Source: an uncultured Litoreibacter sp. (GTDB lineage Bacteria > Pseudomonadota > Alphaproteobacteria > Rhodobacterales > Rhodobacteraceae). From it: a stretch of 64,000 nucleotides of DNA. Below are positions 8,963-17,820 of the stretch, piece after piece. Every line of letters starts with the position of its first letter. Within the stretch, counting starts at the first letter, position 1. The notes beneath the pieces were generated by a model, which was not told the origin of the DNA, made no database searches, and saw nothing but the letters and a program-made list of their open reading frames with translations. The position numbers were made by a program, and so were the translations under genes. The DNA lies in assembly GCA_947504205.1 (NCBI GenBank), contig CANNGL010000001.1, forward strand, positions 930,001 through 994,000, given 5' to 3'.

Positions 8963-9694
8963 TCAGGCGCGCACAGCTCCAAAGCGGCGCTCGCGCCCAC
9001 CGTAGCGATTGACGACAGTTTCGAAAACCTCTGGCGTGAAATCCGGCCAGTGTGTGTCGATAAATTCATATTCTGCATAGGCCGACTGCCAGAGCAGGAA
9101 GTTCGAGATACGCGCCTCGCCACTGGTTCGGATCACCAGATCAGGATCAGGCAGCACGTATGTATCAAGGAAGCTCGCCAGAACTTCGGAATTCACATCT
9201 TCGGGTTTCAGACGTCCTTCCGCCACTTCGACGGCCATCCGCTGCGTGGCACGGGTCACCTCGTCACGCGCACCGTAGTTCAGCGCAATCGTCAGATGCG
9301 TAGTGGTGTTGTCTTTGGTCAGGTCTTCGAGGAAATCCATCAAAGCCTGCAACTTCTTGTCCAGTTGCACGCGGTCGCCAATGAAGCGCACGCACACGCC
9401 CATGCGGTGCAGATAGTTCGCCTCGCGCTGAATATAGCGGCGAAACAGCGCCATCAGCCCGGCAACCTCAGTTTGCGTGCGTTTCCAGTTTTCCGTCGAG
9501 AAGGCAAAGATGGTGACGTAGTTCACCCCAAGATCGGGACAGGCTTTGACAACCTCGCGCACACGGCGCGCACCCGCTTGGTGGCCAAACAAGCGCGGTT
9601 TGCCGCGTTGCTGCGCCCAGCGCCCATTGCCATCCATGATGATGGCCACATGATTTGGTCCATCCGTCGGAATGCTTTTCTTACCGCTCGCCAT
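8963..9694 (-). CDS. uppS: isoprenyl transferase (undecaprenyl diphosphate synthase)
   Basis: 243 residues from the ATG at 9694 (MASGKKSI), preceded by AGGA; an in-frame ATG at 9748 has no ribosome site. The catalytic block HVAIIMDGNGRW holds Asp21, and the C-terminal signature RTSGEARISNF (about residues 189-199) binds isopentenyl diphosphate. The enzyme makes the C55 lipid carrier for peptidoglycan and O-antigen by cis condensation. It lies 92 bases after frr. Confidence 0.95.
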   Translation of the reverse strand: MASGKKSIPTDGPNHVAIIMDGNGRWAQQRGKPRLFGHQAGARRVREVVKACPDLGVNYVTIFAFSTENWKRTQTEVAGLMALFRRYIQREANYLHRMGVCVRFIGDRVQLDKKLQALMDFLEDLTKDNTTTHLTIALNYGARDEVTRATQRMAVEVAEGRLKPEDVNSEVLASFLDTYVLPDPDLVIRTSGEARISNFLLWQSAYAEYEFIDTHWPDFTPEVFETVVNRYGGRERRFGAVRA

Positions 9695-9786
9695 GAGATT
9701 TTGTCCTGTACTGCTGCCGGTTTTCTGCTCGATGTGCGTTATTGGCATAGATTATGGTAGTTCTGTGACTAAACCAGTACGGAAAA

Positions 9787-10350
9787 TCAGACCTGCATGA
9801 TTTCGGCTTGTTTTGTCTCAAGCGCCTCATCCACCAGCTTGATCTGAGCGTCGGTCATATCCTGCACCTCCTGCTCCCAGAGCTTCTGGTCATCTTCCGA
9901 CATCCCGTCTGCCTTGGCCTTCTTGATCTGGTCCATCCCGTCCCGGCGCAGGTTGCGGATCGAGATGCGCGCATTCTCCGCATAAGTCGCCGCAACCTTC
10001 GTCAATTCGCGACGCCGCTCTTCGTTCAACTCGGGGATCGGCAACATGATGATCGTCCCATTCAGCTGCGGATTGATCCCCAAACCACTTTCCCGAATGG
10101 CTTTCTCGACCTTGCCGACCAAGCCCTTGTCCCAGACATTCACCGTCACCATGCGCGGCTCGGGAACATTCACCGTGCCCACCTGATTGATCGGCGTCAG
10201 AGCCCCGTAGGCATCGACCATCACCGGCTCCAGCATCGACGCCGAGGCCCGCCCCGTTCGCAAAGACGCAAACTCCGTGCGCAAATTGGTCATCGCCCCG
10301 TCCATGCGGCGTTGCAAATCATCGGTGTCGAGCATGAAATCTTCGGACAT
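9787..10350 (-). CDS. frr: ribosome recycling factor
   Basis: 187 residues, the normal length. The ATG at 10350 is chosen because GAGG lies 5 bases before it; a GTG two codons earlier would sit on top of that site. Recognisable family blocks are [34 protein letters not shown] and [15 protein letters not shown] splits post-termination ribosomes with EF-G. It lies downstream of pyrH as in most bacteria. Confidence 0.96.
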   Translation of the reverse strand: MSEDFMLDTDDLQRRMDGAMTNLRTEFASLRTGRASASMLEPVMVDAYGALTPINQVGTVNVPEPRMVTVNVWDKGLVGKVEKAIRESGLGINPQLNGTIIMLPIPELNEERRRELTKVAATYAENARISIRNLRRDGMDQIKKAKADGMSEDDQKLWEQEVQDMTDAQIKLVDEALETKQAEIMQV

Positions 10351-10409
10351 TGGCACCTCGTGGTGTTTTTCTTGTTGTTCGCCCGCTATTTAAGCAAGCT
10401 TTGTTGATT

Positions 10410-10437
10410 TGTATAGAGATCGGGCAACACGCAGCAA
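10410..10437 (-). promoter_or_regulatory. candidate frr promoter
   Basis: In the 130-base gap between pyrH and frr the minus strand shows TTGCTG, 16 bases, then TATACA (10437-10410), followed about 60 bases later by the frr ATG. This is a fair sigma-70-type match and would allow frr to be expressed separately from pyrH. Confidence 0.35.
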
Positions 10438-10481
10438 GTGCCGTTGCGGGTTGGTCCCTGCAAGTTCTGAAGTGACGATCG

Positions 10482-11216
10482 CTATCCGTGCACGCGCGTA
10501 TAGGTGCCCCGACCTGCGAGGATGCCCTGAAATCCTCCGGGTTCATCGAGCGAGAAAACAATGATCGGCAGGTTATTGTCGCGCGCCAGCGCAATGGCGC
10601 TGGCATCCATCACGCCCAAACGCTTTTGCAGTACGTCATCATAGGTCACATCATCGTAACGCTTGGCATCCGGATATTTGGCCGGATCTTTGTCATAGAC
10701 ACCATCCACACCGTTCTTGCCCATGAAGATCGCCTCGCAAGACATCTCATTGGCCCGCAAGGCCGAGGCCGTATCCGTCGTGAAATACGGGTTGCCCGTT
10801 CCGGCCGCGAAGATACACACACGCTTTTTCTCAAGATGTCGCACGGCGCGGCGGCGGATATAGGGTTCTGCCACCTCGTTCATCGTGATCGCGGAGATCA
10901 CCCGCGTATGGATGCCCAGACTTTCCAGCGCGCCCTGCATCGCCAGCGCGTTCATCACGGTCGCCAGCATTCCCATGTAGTCCGCCGTCGTCCGCTCCAT
11001 CCCTTGAGCCGAGCCCTGAAGCCCACGGAAAATATTGCCACCGCCAATCACCATACAAATCTCGACACCCAGATCATGAACCGACTTCACCTCTGCGGCG
11101 ATCTTCTCGACGGTTGGCGGATGCAAGCCAAAGCCCTGATCGCCCATCAGCGCCTCGCCCGATATTTTCAGAAGAACCCGATTGTAAGTGGTCTCGGTGC
11201 CGGTTTCTGTGCTCAT
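10482..11216 (-). CDS. pyrH: uridylate kinase (UMP kinase)
   Basis: 244 residues from the ATG at 11216 ([20 protein letters not shown]), the family length; the frame stays open upstream but that part is unrelated to the family. Amino-acid-kinase fold features include [21 protein letters not shown] and the Thr/Asp-rich [12 protein letters not shown]. It phosphorylates UMP to UDP and is the first gene of the cell-envelope cluster. It diverges from miaA across about 120 bases. Confidence 0.96.
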   Translation of the reverse strand: MSTETGTETTYNRVLLKISGEALMGDQGFGLHPPTVEKIAAEVKSVHDLGVEICMVIGGGNIFRGLQGSAQGMERTTADYMGMLATVMNALAMQGALESLGIHTRVISAITMNEVAEPYIRRRAVRHLEKKRVCIFAAGTGNPYFTTDTASALRANEMSCEAIFMGKNGVDGVYDKDPAKYPDAKRYDDVTYDDVLQKRLGVMDASAIALARDNNLPIIVFSLDEPGGFQGILAGRGTYTRVHG

Positions 11217-11341
11217 GGATCCCTCATCTGACTGGCTTGCAAATTGTCGGCAAAATGTCGGAAAACGTCGACTTATACAACGCAATTGATATAGGCGAAG
11301 GCCAATGCCGGCTTCAGACCTCAAATTCGTAAGGTAGCGCC

Positions 11342-12214
11342 CTGATAAACCTGGATAAAATTGATGACCAAACACCGGTCTTGATTGCTGGTCCGACCGC
11401 CTCTGGGAAATCTTCTCTGGCGTTGAAGATCGCCGAGGCCAAGGGCGGGATCATTCTGAACGCTGACGCCTTGCAGGTTTTCGATGGCTGGCGCCTGTTG
11501 ACTGCGCGCCCCGACGATGCCGATCTGGCGCAGGCCAAACATGCGCTCTACGGCCACATTTCCTATCAGACCCCCTACTCCGTCGGCGAATGGCTTCGCG
11601 ACCTGACACCGTACCTGTCCGGCACAGCCAGACCCATCATCGTCGGCGGCACCGGTCTGTATTTTCGCGCCCTCACCGAAGGGTTGGTCGATATCCCGGC
11701 AACCCCGCCGGAGATTCGTGCCGAAGCCGACCTTCTGTCACACCAAGACCTGCTCGACGGGCTGTCTGAGACCACGAGAACAGGAATCGATATTCAGAAC
11801 CGCGCCCGTGTGCAGCGGGCCTGGGAGGTTCAACACGCAACGGGTCAGAGCATTGATAGCTGGCAGGCGCAAACACCGCCGCCACGTCTGCCGCTTGGCA
11901 AAACCCATCCAATTGTATTGGACGCCCCGAAGGAATGGCTGACACCGCGCATCGCCCAGCGCTTTGATCTGATGATGCAAGCAGGCGCACTGTCGGAGGC
12001 CGAGGCAATGCGCGCCGACTGGGATCCATCGCGCCCCTCATCGAAGGCCATCGGCGCCGCGGAGCTGATCGCGCATCTCAATGGCGAGATGTCCTTGCAG
12101 GAAGCCATAGATCGCGCCGTCATCATCACGCGACAATATGCCAAGCGGCAGCGCACATGGTTTCGTACCCGCATGGGTGCGTGGCACAACATATCCGCAC
12201 AAACCCTCATTTAG
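11342..12214 (+). CDS. miaA: tRNA dimethylallyltransferase MiaA
   Basis: Transfers dimethylallyl to A37 of tRNAs reading UNN codons. The P-loop [21 protein letters not shown] (usually DSMQVY) and [13 protein letters not shown] identify the family. The start is a problem: the conserved segment begins [13 protein letters not shown], but the first standard start codon is a TTG inside it at 11381 (277 residues), and the frame is closed by TAA at 11330. No ATG or GTG lies between. I extend the gene to CTG 11342, 7 bases after AAGG; CTG 11351 or ATT 11360 are alternatives. Confidence 0.85.
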   Translation: MINLDKIDDQTPVLIAGPTASGKSSLALKIAEAKGGIILNADALQVFDGWRLLTARPDDADLAQAKHALYGHISYQTPYSVGEWLRDLTPYLSGTARPIIVGGTGLYFRALTEGLVDIPATPPEIRAEADLLSHQDLLDGLSETTRTGIDIQNRARVQRAWEVQHATGQSIDSWQAQTPPPRLPLGKTHPIVLDAPKEWLTPRIAQRFDLMMQAGALSEAEAMRADWDPSRPSSKAIGAAELIAHLNGEMSLQEAIDRAVIITRQYAKRQRTWFRTRMGAWHNISAQTLI

Positions 12215-12238
12215 ATGATCTATAGATCGCAATCATCT
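12213..12238. other. nested palindrome at the miaA stop / araC upstream region
   Basis: AGATGAT and ATCATCT flank a region containing the perfect 12-base palindrome GATCTATAGATC (12217-12228). It begins at the miaA stop codon and lies about 90 bases before the AraC-type gene. It could be a weak terminator or an operator; there is no T run. Confidence 0.3.
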
Positions 12239-12328
12239 GAAATCATTCAGGTTTGCCGTTGACTCGAAATCGCCGAACGCCTTACTTCAAGGGTCTACGC
12301 AGATTTCATCGCCGGACACCTTACGCCC

Positions 12329-13120
12329 ATGTCAGAGCCCCGTTTGCCAAGAGTAGAAACGCTCGCTGCATATCAGCGCGCTGAAACTTGGCGCACGGAT
12401 CGCGCGCAGTCCCTTGCGCATCCCGTGTTGTTTTGGGTCACCCGTGGTCAGGGCCGCTTCATGATGGATTGCAAGCTGCGCGGCGTCGGACCAAATACCG
12501 CGATCTTCATTCCGCGCGACATGCTGTTCAGCTACGAGATGTTTGCGCAGCCGCAAGGCATCGTCGTGAGCCTGCCAAATGACACGGAGGCGGGTTTTCC
12601 CACCTCTCCTGTTCTGGTCCGGGCGCAATCCGTCACCGAACAGGCCGAACTGACCGCAATGATCGACGCGCTGTCTCGCGAATTGGCAGAACTGCGCAGC
12701 GGCCAGCGCCGCGCCATCCGCGCGCATATCCTGATGCTGGCCGTGGCGCTCGACCGTCTTCTCGCCACACAGCCGCAAAAGGGTCTGAGTAAATCAGACA
12801 AGGTTCTGCGCAAGTTTTCCCATGTGGTCAGCATCGGGCACAGGGATGGCAAACCCTTGGGGGAGTTTGCAGCCGATCTCAAAGTCACGCCCACGCATCT
12901 GACGCGCCTGACCCGCGATGCGACCGGCAAACCCGCCTCTACCCTGCTGCAAGAGCGTGTCATCCACGCAGCCTGCGATGCCTTGCGCAGCACCGATCAG
13001 CCGATAAACCGTATCGCAGAAAAGCTCGGCTTTCGCTCGGCGGCCTATTTCACAAGGGCCTTTCAAAATCACACCGGCAAAAGCCCCAGCGAATTCAGAC
13101 GCGCGCGGCGCTTGCACTGA
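12329..13120 (+). CDS. AraC-family transcriptional regulator
   Basis: 263 residues. The C-terminal 100 residues form the AraC/XylS double helix-turn-helix: LGEFAADLKVTPTHLTRLTR in the first unit and INRIAEKLGFRSAAYFTRAF with the closing GKSPSEFRR in the second. The N-terminal half resembles a cupin sensor domain (VLFWVTRGQGRFMMD). It lies 248 bases upstream of, and on the same strand as, the peptide ABC importer operon, so it may control that operon; this is inferred from position only. The effector is unknown. Confidence 0.85.
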   Translation: MSEPRLPRVETLAAYQRAETWRTDRAQSLAHPVLFWVTRGQGRFMMDCKLRGVGPNTAIFIPRDMLFSYEMFAQPQGIVVSLPNDTEAGFPTSPVLVRAQSVTEQAELTAMIDALSRELAELRSGQRRAIRAHILMLAVALDRLLATQPQKGLSKSDKVLRKFSHVVSIGHRDGKPLGEFAADLKVTPTHLTRLTRDATGKPASTLLQERVIHAACDALRSTDQPINRIAEKLGFRSAAYFTRAFQNHTGKSPSEFRRARRLH

Positions 13121-13279
13121 AGAGCGCCTCGTTGCCCCTAGGTCACCTAAACGTGACATCTCCGATGTCGCTTTTGAAGCAGGATTATGTCGTATTTTTC
13201 CACTTATCTGACGGATACAACCGTTGACCTTCGGAAATTTCTGGGGCGGAATGGCGACCGGAGCGTTGAGGGGAGACGC

Positions 13280-13345
13280 ATGAAACCACTCACCACCCCA
13301 TCAAATGTGAGCACCAGAGGGAAAGACTGGCGCTCAACGACATAG
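13280..13345 (+). CDS. 21-codon leader ORF before the ABC importer
   Basis: ATG at 13280 follows a strong ribosome site (AGGGGAG, 5 bases away) and encodes [20 protein letters not shown] plus Thr before a TAG. It ends 23 bases before the binding-protein ATG. Such a well-placed ribosome site on a 21-codon frame suggests a translated leader, possibly controlling the operon. It has no obvious run of one amino acid, so a classical attenuator is not indicated. It may also be chance. Confidence 0.35.
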   Translation: MKPLTTPSNVSTRGKDWRSTT

Positions 13346-13368
13346 TCAAAGTCTACAGGGAGAAAGAC

Positions 13369-15039
13369 ATGACACTAAAAACTCTTACCGGTGCCCCCGT
13401 GCATCCGGCTGCTGAAATGTACGCCGAGGAGCACAAGGCCGGCCACATGGACCGCCGCGAGTTTCTCGTGCGCGCGACAGCGCTTGGCGTGACCACGACA
13501 GCAGCCTACAGCATGATCGGTGCCACACCGGCCAAGGCTGCGGCACATGCCCAGCAAGGCGGCACATTGCGCATGGAAATGGAAGTCCGCGCACTGAAAG
13601 ATCCACGCACCTACGACTGGACACAGATCGCTACCGTCACCGCGGGCTGGCTGGAGTATCTGGTTGAATACAACTCCGACGGTTCTTTCGAGCCGATGCT
13701 TCTGGAAAGCTGGGAAGTCAACGATGACGCCACACAGTACACTCTGAACGTCCGCAAAGGCGTCAAGTGGAACGACGGCTCCGACTTCACCGCCGAGGAC
13801 GTGGCCCGCAACATCGCTGGCTGGTGTGAGAAAGACGTTGAAGGCAACTCGATGGCAGGCCGTTTCGCCACGCTGATCGATGCCAACACAAACAAAGCGG
13901 TGGACGGTGCCATCGAAGTCAAAGACAGCCACACCGTTGTGCTGAACCTGCCTTCGCCTGACATCACACTGATCCCGGGTATGGCTGACTATCCTGCCGC
14001 GATCGTACCTGCAGGGTTCAACGGCGACGACATGCTGGGCAATCAGCTTGGAACTGGTCCATACCTCAACGAATCGCACGAAGTTGGTGTGAAATCCGTT
14101 CTGGTGCGCAACGAAGGCCACGACTGGTGGGGCTATGCCGCTGGCAAAGGCGCTTACCTCGACCGTATCGAGTTCATCGACTACGGCACAGACCCGGCCG
14201 CCCACGTCGCAGCACACGAAGCTGACGAAGTGGACGTTAACTGGGAAAGCCAAGGCGAATTCATCGACGTGATGACAGCAATGGGCCTCGTCCATTCCGA
14301 AGTCACCTCCGGTGCAACCATCGTCATTCGTCCCAACCAGCTTGCTGAAGACGATAGCGGCAACAAGATCTATGGCGACAAGCGTGTCCGTCAGGCCCTC
14401 GCAATGGCCTGTGACAACAACGTCCTGCTTGAGCTTGGTCTGGCTGGCATCGGTGAGCCCGCTGACAACTGCCACGTTGGGCCAATCCATCCGGAGTTCA
14501 ATCCAGATGTACGCCGCATCCCGCATGATCCAGCCAAGGCAAAAGCCCTGATGGACGAAGCCGGCATGGGCGACTACGAGCACGAGTTGATCTCGATCGA
14601 CGGCGGCTACCGCATGGACACCACTGATGCCGTTGCAGCTCAGCTGCGTGACGCAGGCATCAAGGTCAAGCGGACCATCATGCCGGGCTCGACCTTCTGG
14701 AACGACTGGACCAAATACCCGTTCAGCTCGACCAACTGGAACCACCGCCCACTGGGCACACAGGTTCTGTCGCTGGCCTATCGTGGTGGTGAAGCCTGGA
14801 ACGAAGCTGGCTTCAACAATGCCGAGTTCGATGCGCTTCTGGCCGAAGCCAACTCCATCGCGGATGTTGAAAAGCGCCGCGAAGTGATGGGCAAAGTCCA
14901 AGGCATCATGATCGACGAAGGCGTTACCATTCAGCCGTACTGGCGCAAAATCTCGCGTCACCACAAAGAAGGTCTCGTGGGCGTCGATATGCACATCGCT
15001 TATCTTCCACAGATCTATAAGTGGGGCTTCGCAGCCTAA
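13369..15039 (+). CDS. peptide ABC transporter substrate-binding protein (family 5), Tat-type signal
   Basis: 556 residues of the DppA/OppA-like SBP family 5. An unusual 26-residue N-terminal extension precedes a twin-arginine signal, [13 protein letters not shown], followed by a hydrophobic segment and cleavage near PAKAAA, so export folded through Tat is likely. The mature part has [21 protein letters not shown], cluster-5 motif style. The start has GGGAG 8 bases upstream. A strong terminator follows, which would make the binding protein more abundant than the permeases. Substrate is probably a di- or oligopeptide but cannot be read from sequence. Confidence 0.9.
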   Translation: MTLKTLTGAPVHPAAEMYAEEHKAGHMDRREFLVRATALGVTTTAAYSMIGATPAKAAAHAQQGGTLRMEMEVRALKDPRTYDWTQIATVTAGWLEYLVEYNSDGSFEPMLLESWEVNDDATQYTLNVRKGVKWNDGSDFTAEDVARNIAGWCEKDVEGNSMAGRFATLIDANTNKAVDGAIEVKDSHTVVLNLPSPDITLIPGMADYPAAIVPAGFNGDDMLGNQLGTGPYLNESHEVGVKSVLVRNEGHDWWGYAAGKGAYLDRIEFIDYGTDPAAHVAAHEADEVDVNWESQGEFIDVMTAMGLVHSEVTSGATIVIRPNQLAEDDSGNKIYGDKRVRQALAMACDNNVLLELGLAGIGEPADNCHVGPIHPEFNPDVRRIPHDPAKAKALMDEAGMGDYEHELISIDGGYRMDTTDAVAAQLRDAGIKVKRTIMPGSTFWNDWTKYPFSSTNWNHRPLGTQVLSLAYRGGEAWNEAGFNNAEFDALLAEANSIADVEKRREVMGKVQGIMIDEGVTIQPYWRKISRHHKEGLVGVDMHIAYLPQIYKWGFAA

Positions 15040-15053
15040 GCGAATACCAAAAC

Positions 15054-15087
15054 GGGGCCGCATCTTCGGGTGCGGCCCCTTTCTTTT
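15054..15087 (+). terminator. intrinsic terminator within the ABC importer operon
   Basis: A 9-base stem GGGGCCGCA/TGCGGCCCC with an 8-base loop, followed by TTTCTTTT. It lies 14 bases after the binding-protein stop and 75 bases before the first permease. Partial read-through would set a binding protein excess. Confidence 0.85.
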
Positions 15088-15161
15088 AAGCCCACCAAGA
15101 TCACAAAGGTTCGCCAAAAGGACCAGCTTGGCCGGGTTAAAACAACCAACAGGGAAACCTT

Positions 15162-16208
15162 ATGGGAATGTTCCTCCTCCGTCGCGTCGGAGTGATGTTG
15201 CTGACGGCACTTTGCCTGACCTTCATCGTCTTCTTCATGACCACGCTCTACCCGAACCTCGAAAAGCTCGCGAAAACCCAAGGCAACTTCCGCATGTCGG
15301 ACGAAGCCGTGGCCAGCTACCTGACGCGCGAGGGCTATCTTGAACCGGTCCTGAAAGGCTACGGACAATGGCTGGGCGTCGTGCCCGGACACGTGTTTGA
15401 GGATGAAGACGGCAAGATCACCGGGTCCTGTATCGATCCTGGCATGGATCCTGCAGATGCCCCCACCTATTGCGGTGTGCTGCAAGGCGACTGGGGCGAG
15501 AGCGTGACCTTCAAGGATGAAGCCGGATCACTGATCTGGACCCGCCTGGCCCTGACCGGCAAACTGATGTTCGCCGTGATGTGCGTCATGGTTCCCCTCG
15601 CCCTTCTGATCGGCGTTCTGTCCGGTATGCGCGAAGGCTCCCGGATGGACCGATCGCTCTCCACCTTCTCAATCGCCACGACCGCCACACCTGAATACGT
15701 CTCGGGTGTTATCTTCATTGCGGTCTTCGCCTCTTCTGCTGTGGGGCTCAAATGGTTCAAGGCCTCCGCCACCTCCGCGATGGAGGACGCGACGCTGGCC
15801 AACTTCACCCTGCCCGTCATCACTATCGCCCTCTACGGCATGGGCTATATCGCCCGGATGACCCGCGCCTCGATGACCGAGGTCATGACCGCACAATATA
15901 TCCGAACCGCCCGCCTCAAGGGCGTGAGCTTCGGTAATGTGGTGATGAAGCACGCGCTCAGAAATGCCCTGATCGCGCCCTTCACCGTCATCATGCTGCA
16001 GTTCCCGTGGCTGCTGAACGGCGTCGTCATCGTTGAGACCTTGTTCAACTACAAGGGCTTCGGTTGGCTGCTTGTGCAAGCTGCCTCCACCAATGACATC
16101 CAGCTGCTTCTGGGCTGCTCGGTTGTTGCCGTCTTCGTGGTTCTGATCACGCAGCTGATATCCGATATCGGCTACGTCTTCCTGAACCCACGCATCAGAA
16201 TGTCATAA
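15162..16208 (+). CDS. ABC transporter permease, DppB type
   Basis: 348 residues. An N-terminal transmembrane helix (VGVMLLTALCLTFIVFFMTT) is followed by a soluble loop of about 120 residues and then five helices, the usual DppB plan. The EAA loop that contacts the ATPase is visible around ASMTEVMTAQYIRTARLKG. It forms the inner-membrane channel with the next permease, which begins 15 bases downstream. Confidence 0.92.
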   Translation: MGMFLLRRVGVMLLTALCLTFIVFFMTTLYPNLEKLAKTQGNFRMSDEAVASYLTREGYLEPVLKGYGQWLGVVPGHVFEDEDGKITGSCIDPGMDPADAPTYCGVLQGDWGESVTFKDEAGSLIWTRLALTGKLMFAVMCVMVPLALLIGVLSGMREGSRMDRSLSTFSIATTATPEYVSGVIFIAVFASSAVGLKWFKASATSAMEDATLANFTLPVITIALYGMGYIARMTRASMTEVMTAQYIRTARLKGVSFGNVVMKHALRNALIAPFTVIMLQFPWLLNGVVIVETLFNYKGFGWLLVQAASTNDIQLLLGCSVVAVFVVLITQLISDIGYVFLNPRIRMS

Positions 16209-16223
16209 GGGAGGGCTGAGCAC

Positions 16224-17681
16224 ATGGACCCGTTAACCTGGACCGGATCGCTGGGCACCGCCCTGGACCCCGTTTTTCAAATCCTCGCCGTAGTCTTCCT
16301 GGGCGCGGTGCTTCTCTACACACTTGCAAGCTTCGTGATGCCCGAGCCGCAGATACGTGCAATCAACTCCAACACCGCGACCGCTGGCAATGGCGTGACC
16401 AACCTTTTGGGCAAAGCCTCTCGCTATAGCCTGATGGCCCTGATCGTGCTGTGCCTCGTCTATCTTCTGGCTGGCATCGTTACACCCTATGGCTGGGCCG
16501 GTATCATCGGTGAGATCGGGCAACGCTTCCTGCCCGTCTGGATCGCACTGGTCATAACATTCGCCCTCTCGATCACCTTCAAGCGCAAGCTCGGCCTCTA
16601 CGGCAAACTCTTCGACAGCCCCATCGGCATGGTCGGCTTTGGCTTGGTGATGTTCTGGGTCTTCACGGCCATCTTTGCGGGCTTTTTTGACATGATCGTC
16701 ACCCACGGTGTCCTCGAACAGTTGTCTGGCATGAAGAACAAGGTTCCCGGCACACCCGTGCGCGGCGCCGAGGCCGGCGATTTCCCACATTACCTGCTGG
16801 GCGGCGATACGCTGGCGCGGGATGTCTTCTCACGCATGGTCTCAGGCTCGACCACCGTTCTTCTGATTGCACCGGCAGCCACTGCCTTCGCCTTCATGGT
16901 CGGCATTACGCTGGGCCTGCCCGCAGGCTACTATGGCGGCAAGTTCGACACCGTGATCAGCTTCTTGGCCAACCTCGTGCTGGCCTTCCCGGTGATCTTG
17001 CTGTTCTTCCTTCTGGTGACCCCGGAAATCCGGGAATATGTGATGTTCAACTTCCTCGGAAAAGGCGTCACCTTCCCAACCCTGATGGCCGCCGTGCTGT
17101 TCCTCTTCCCGGTCTTGTTCCTGATCGTTTTGTGGAACTCACGCTTTTTCACGCAACCGGCCAAGCGCAACCTCTATGTGGCGCTGACCGTCGTGATTGG
17201 CGGCTGGATCTATCTGGGTCTGGCTTGGGATGCCGACCCTCTGGGGCGCATCTCGATGGACAGTCAGGTTCTGATCGTTTTCGTCTCCGTGGTCTTTGTG
17301 AACTCACCCACGGTTTTCCGGATTGTGCGCGGGCTGGTGCTCGACATCAAAACGCGGGACTACGTGGCGGCGGGCCAAACCCGTGGCGAGGGGCCCTGGT
17401 ACATCATGCTCTGGGAAATTCTGCCCAACGCACGCGGACCGCTGATCGTCGATTTCTGCTTACGCATCGGCTACACGACGATCCTTCTGGGCACATTGGG
17501 CTTCTTCGGTCTGGGTCTTTCGCCTGAGAGCCCGGACTGGGGCACCACGATCAACCAGGGTCGTAAACTGCTCAGTGTCTTCCCGCACCCGGCCATCGCT
17601 CCAGCCCTTGCGCTGATGAGCCTTGTTCTGGGCCTCAACCTGCTGGCCGACGGTCTGCGTGAAGAAAGCTTGAAAGACTAG
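16224..17681 (+). CDS. ABC transporter permease, DppC type, with N-terminal extension
   Basis: 485 residues, long for a DppC-like subunit (commonly about 300). The extra N-terminal 150 residues contain three predicted helices before the usual one. The EAA loop is seen as LDIKTRDYVAAGQTRGEG and the typical end GLGLSPESPDWGTTINQGR is present. It pairs with the DppB-type subunit. The GTTAACC around the start and the GGAGGG 12 bases upstream support the chosen ATG. Confidence 0.92.
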   Translation: MDPLTWTGSLGTALDPVFQILAVVFLGAVLLYTLASFVMPEPQIRAINSNTATAGNGVTNLLGKASRYSLMALIVLCLVYLLAGIVTPYGWAGIIGEIGQRFLPVWIALVITFALSITFKRKLGLYGKLFDSPIGMVGFGLVMFWVFTAIFAGFFDMIVTHGVLEQLSGMKNKVPGTPVRGAEAGDFPHYLLGGDTLARDVFSRMVSGSTTVLLIAPAATAFAFMVGITLGLPAGYYGGKFDTVISFLANLVLAFPVILLFFLLVTPEIREYVMFNFLGKGVTFPTLMAAVLFLFPVLFLIVLWNSRFFTQPAKRNLYVALTVVIGGWIYLGLAWDADPLGRISMDSQVLIVFVSVVFVNSPTVFRIVRGLVLDIKTRDYVAAGQTRGEGPWYIMLWEILPNARGPLIVDFCLRIGYTTILLGTLGFFGLGLSPESPDWGTTINQGRKLLSVFPHPAIAPALALMSLVLGLNLLADGLREESLKD

Positions 17682-17692
17682 GACAGGCGTTG

Positions 17693-17716
17693 CGCGCGCC
17701 CGACATCGGGCGCGCG
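17693..17716. other. GC-rich intercistronic hairpin
   Basis: An 11-base perfect stem, CGCGCGCCCGA paired with TCGGGCGCGCG, with a two-base loop, 11 bases after the second permease stop. No T run follows, so it is more likely an RNA-stability or attenuation element than a full terminator. It directly precedes the GCCATACGC repeats. Confidence 0.55.
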
Positions 17717-17721
17717 TAGCT

Positions 17722-17765
17722 GCCATACGCGTGCCATACGCCCTGCCATACGCTGAGCCATACGC
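17722..17765. repeat. four GCCATACGC direct repeats, helically phased
   Basis: GCCATACGC occurs exactly four times at 17722, 17733, 17745 and 17757, a period of 11-12 bases, close to one turn of DNA. The spacers differ (GT, CCCT-type, TGA), so it is not one simple tandem slippage product. It lies between the hairpin and the ATPase gene, about 55 bases before its ATG. It may be an array of half-sites for a regulator or an expanded repeat with no function. Confidence 0.75.
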
Positions 17766-17820
17766 GATCTGGCAGGAGATCAGATAAGAATAACTTGACC
17801 GATAGGGAGGTCAGAACGAC

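Noticed and set aside
13375-15117. A 580-codon open frame on the minus strand, fully antisense to the binding-protein gene
   Set aside because: The plus strand encodes a clear SBP family 5 protein with signal and operon context. The antisense frame has no recognisable family, no ribosome site, and arises from codon bias in GC-rich DNA.
17722-17765. GCCATACGC repeats as a CRISPR array
   Set aside because: The repeat is 9 bases with 2-4 base spacers, far below CRISPR dimensions, and no cas gene is near.
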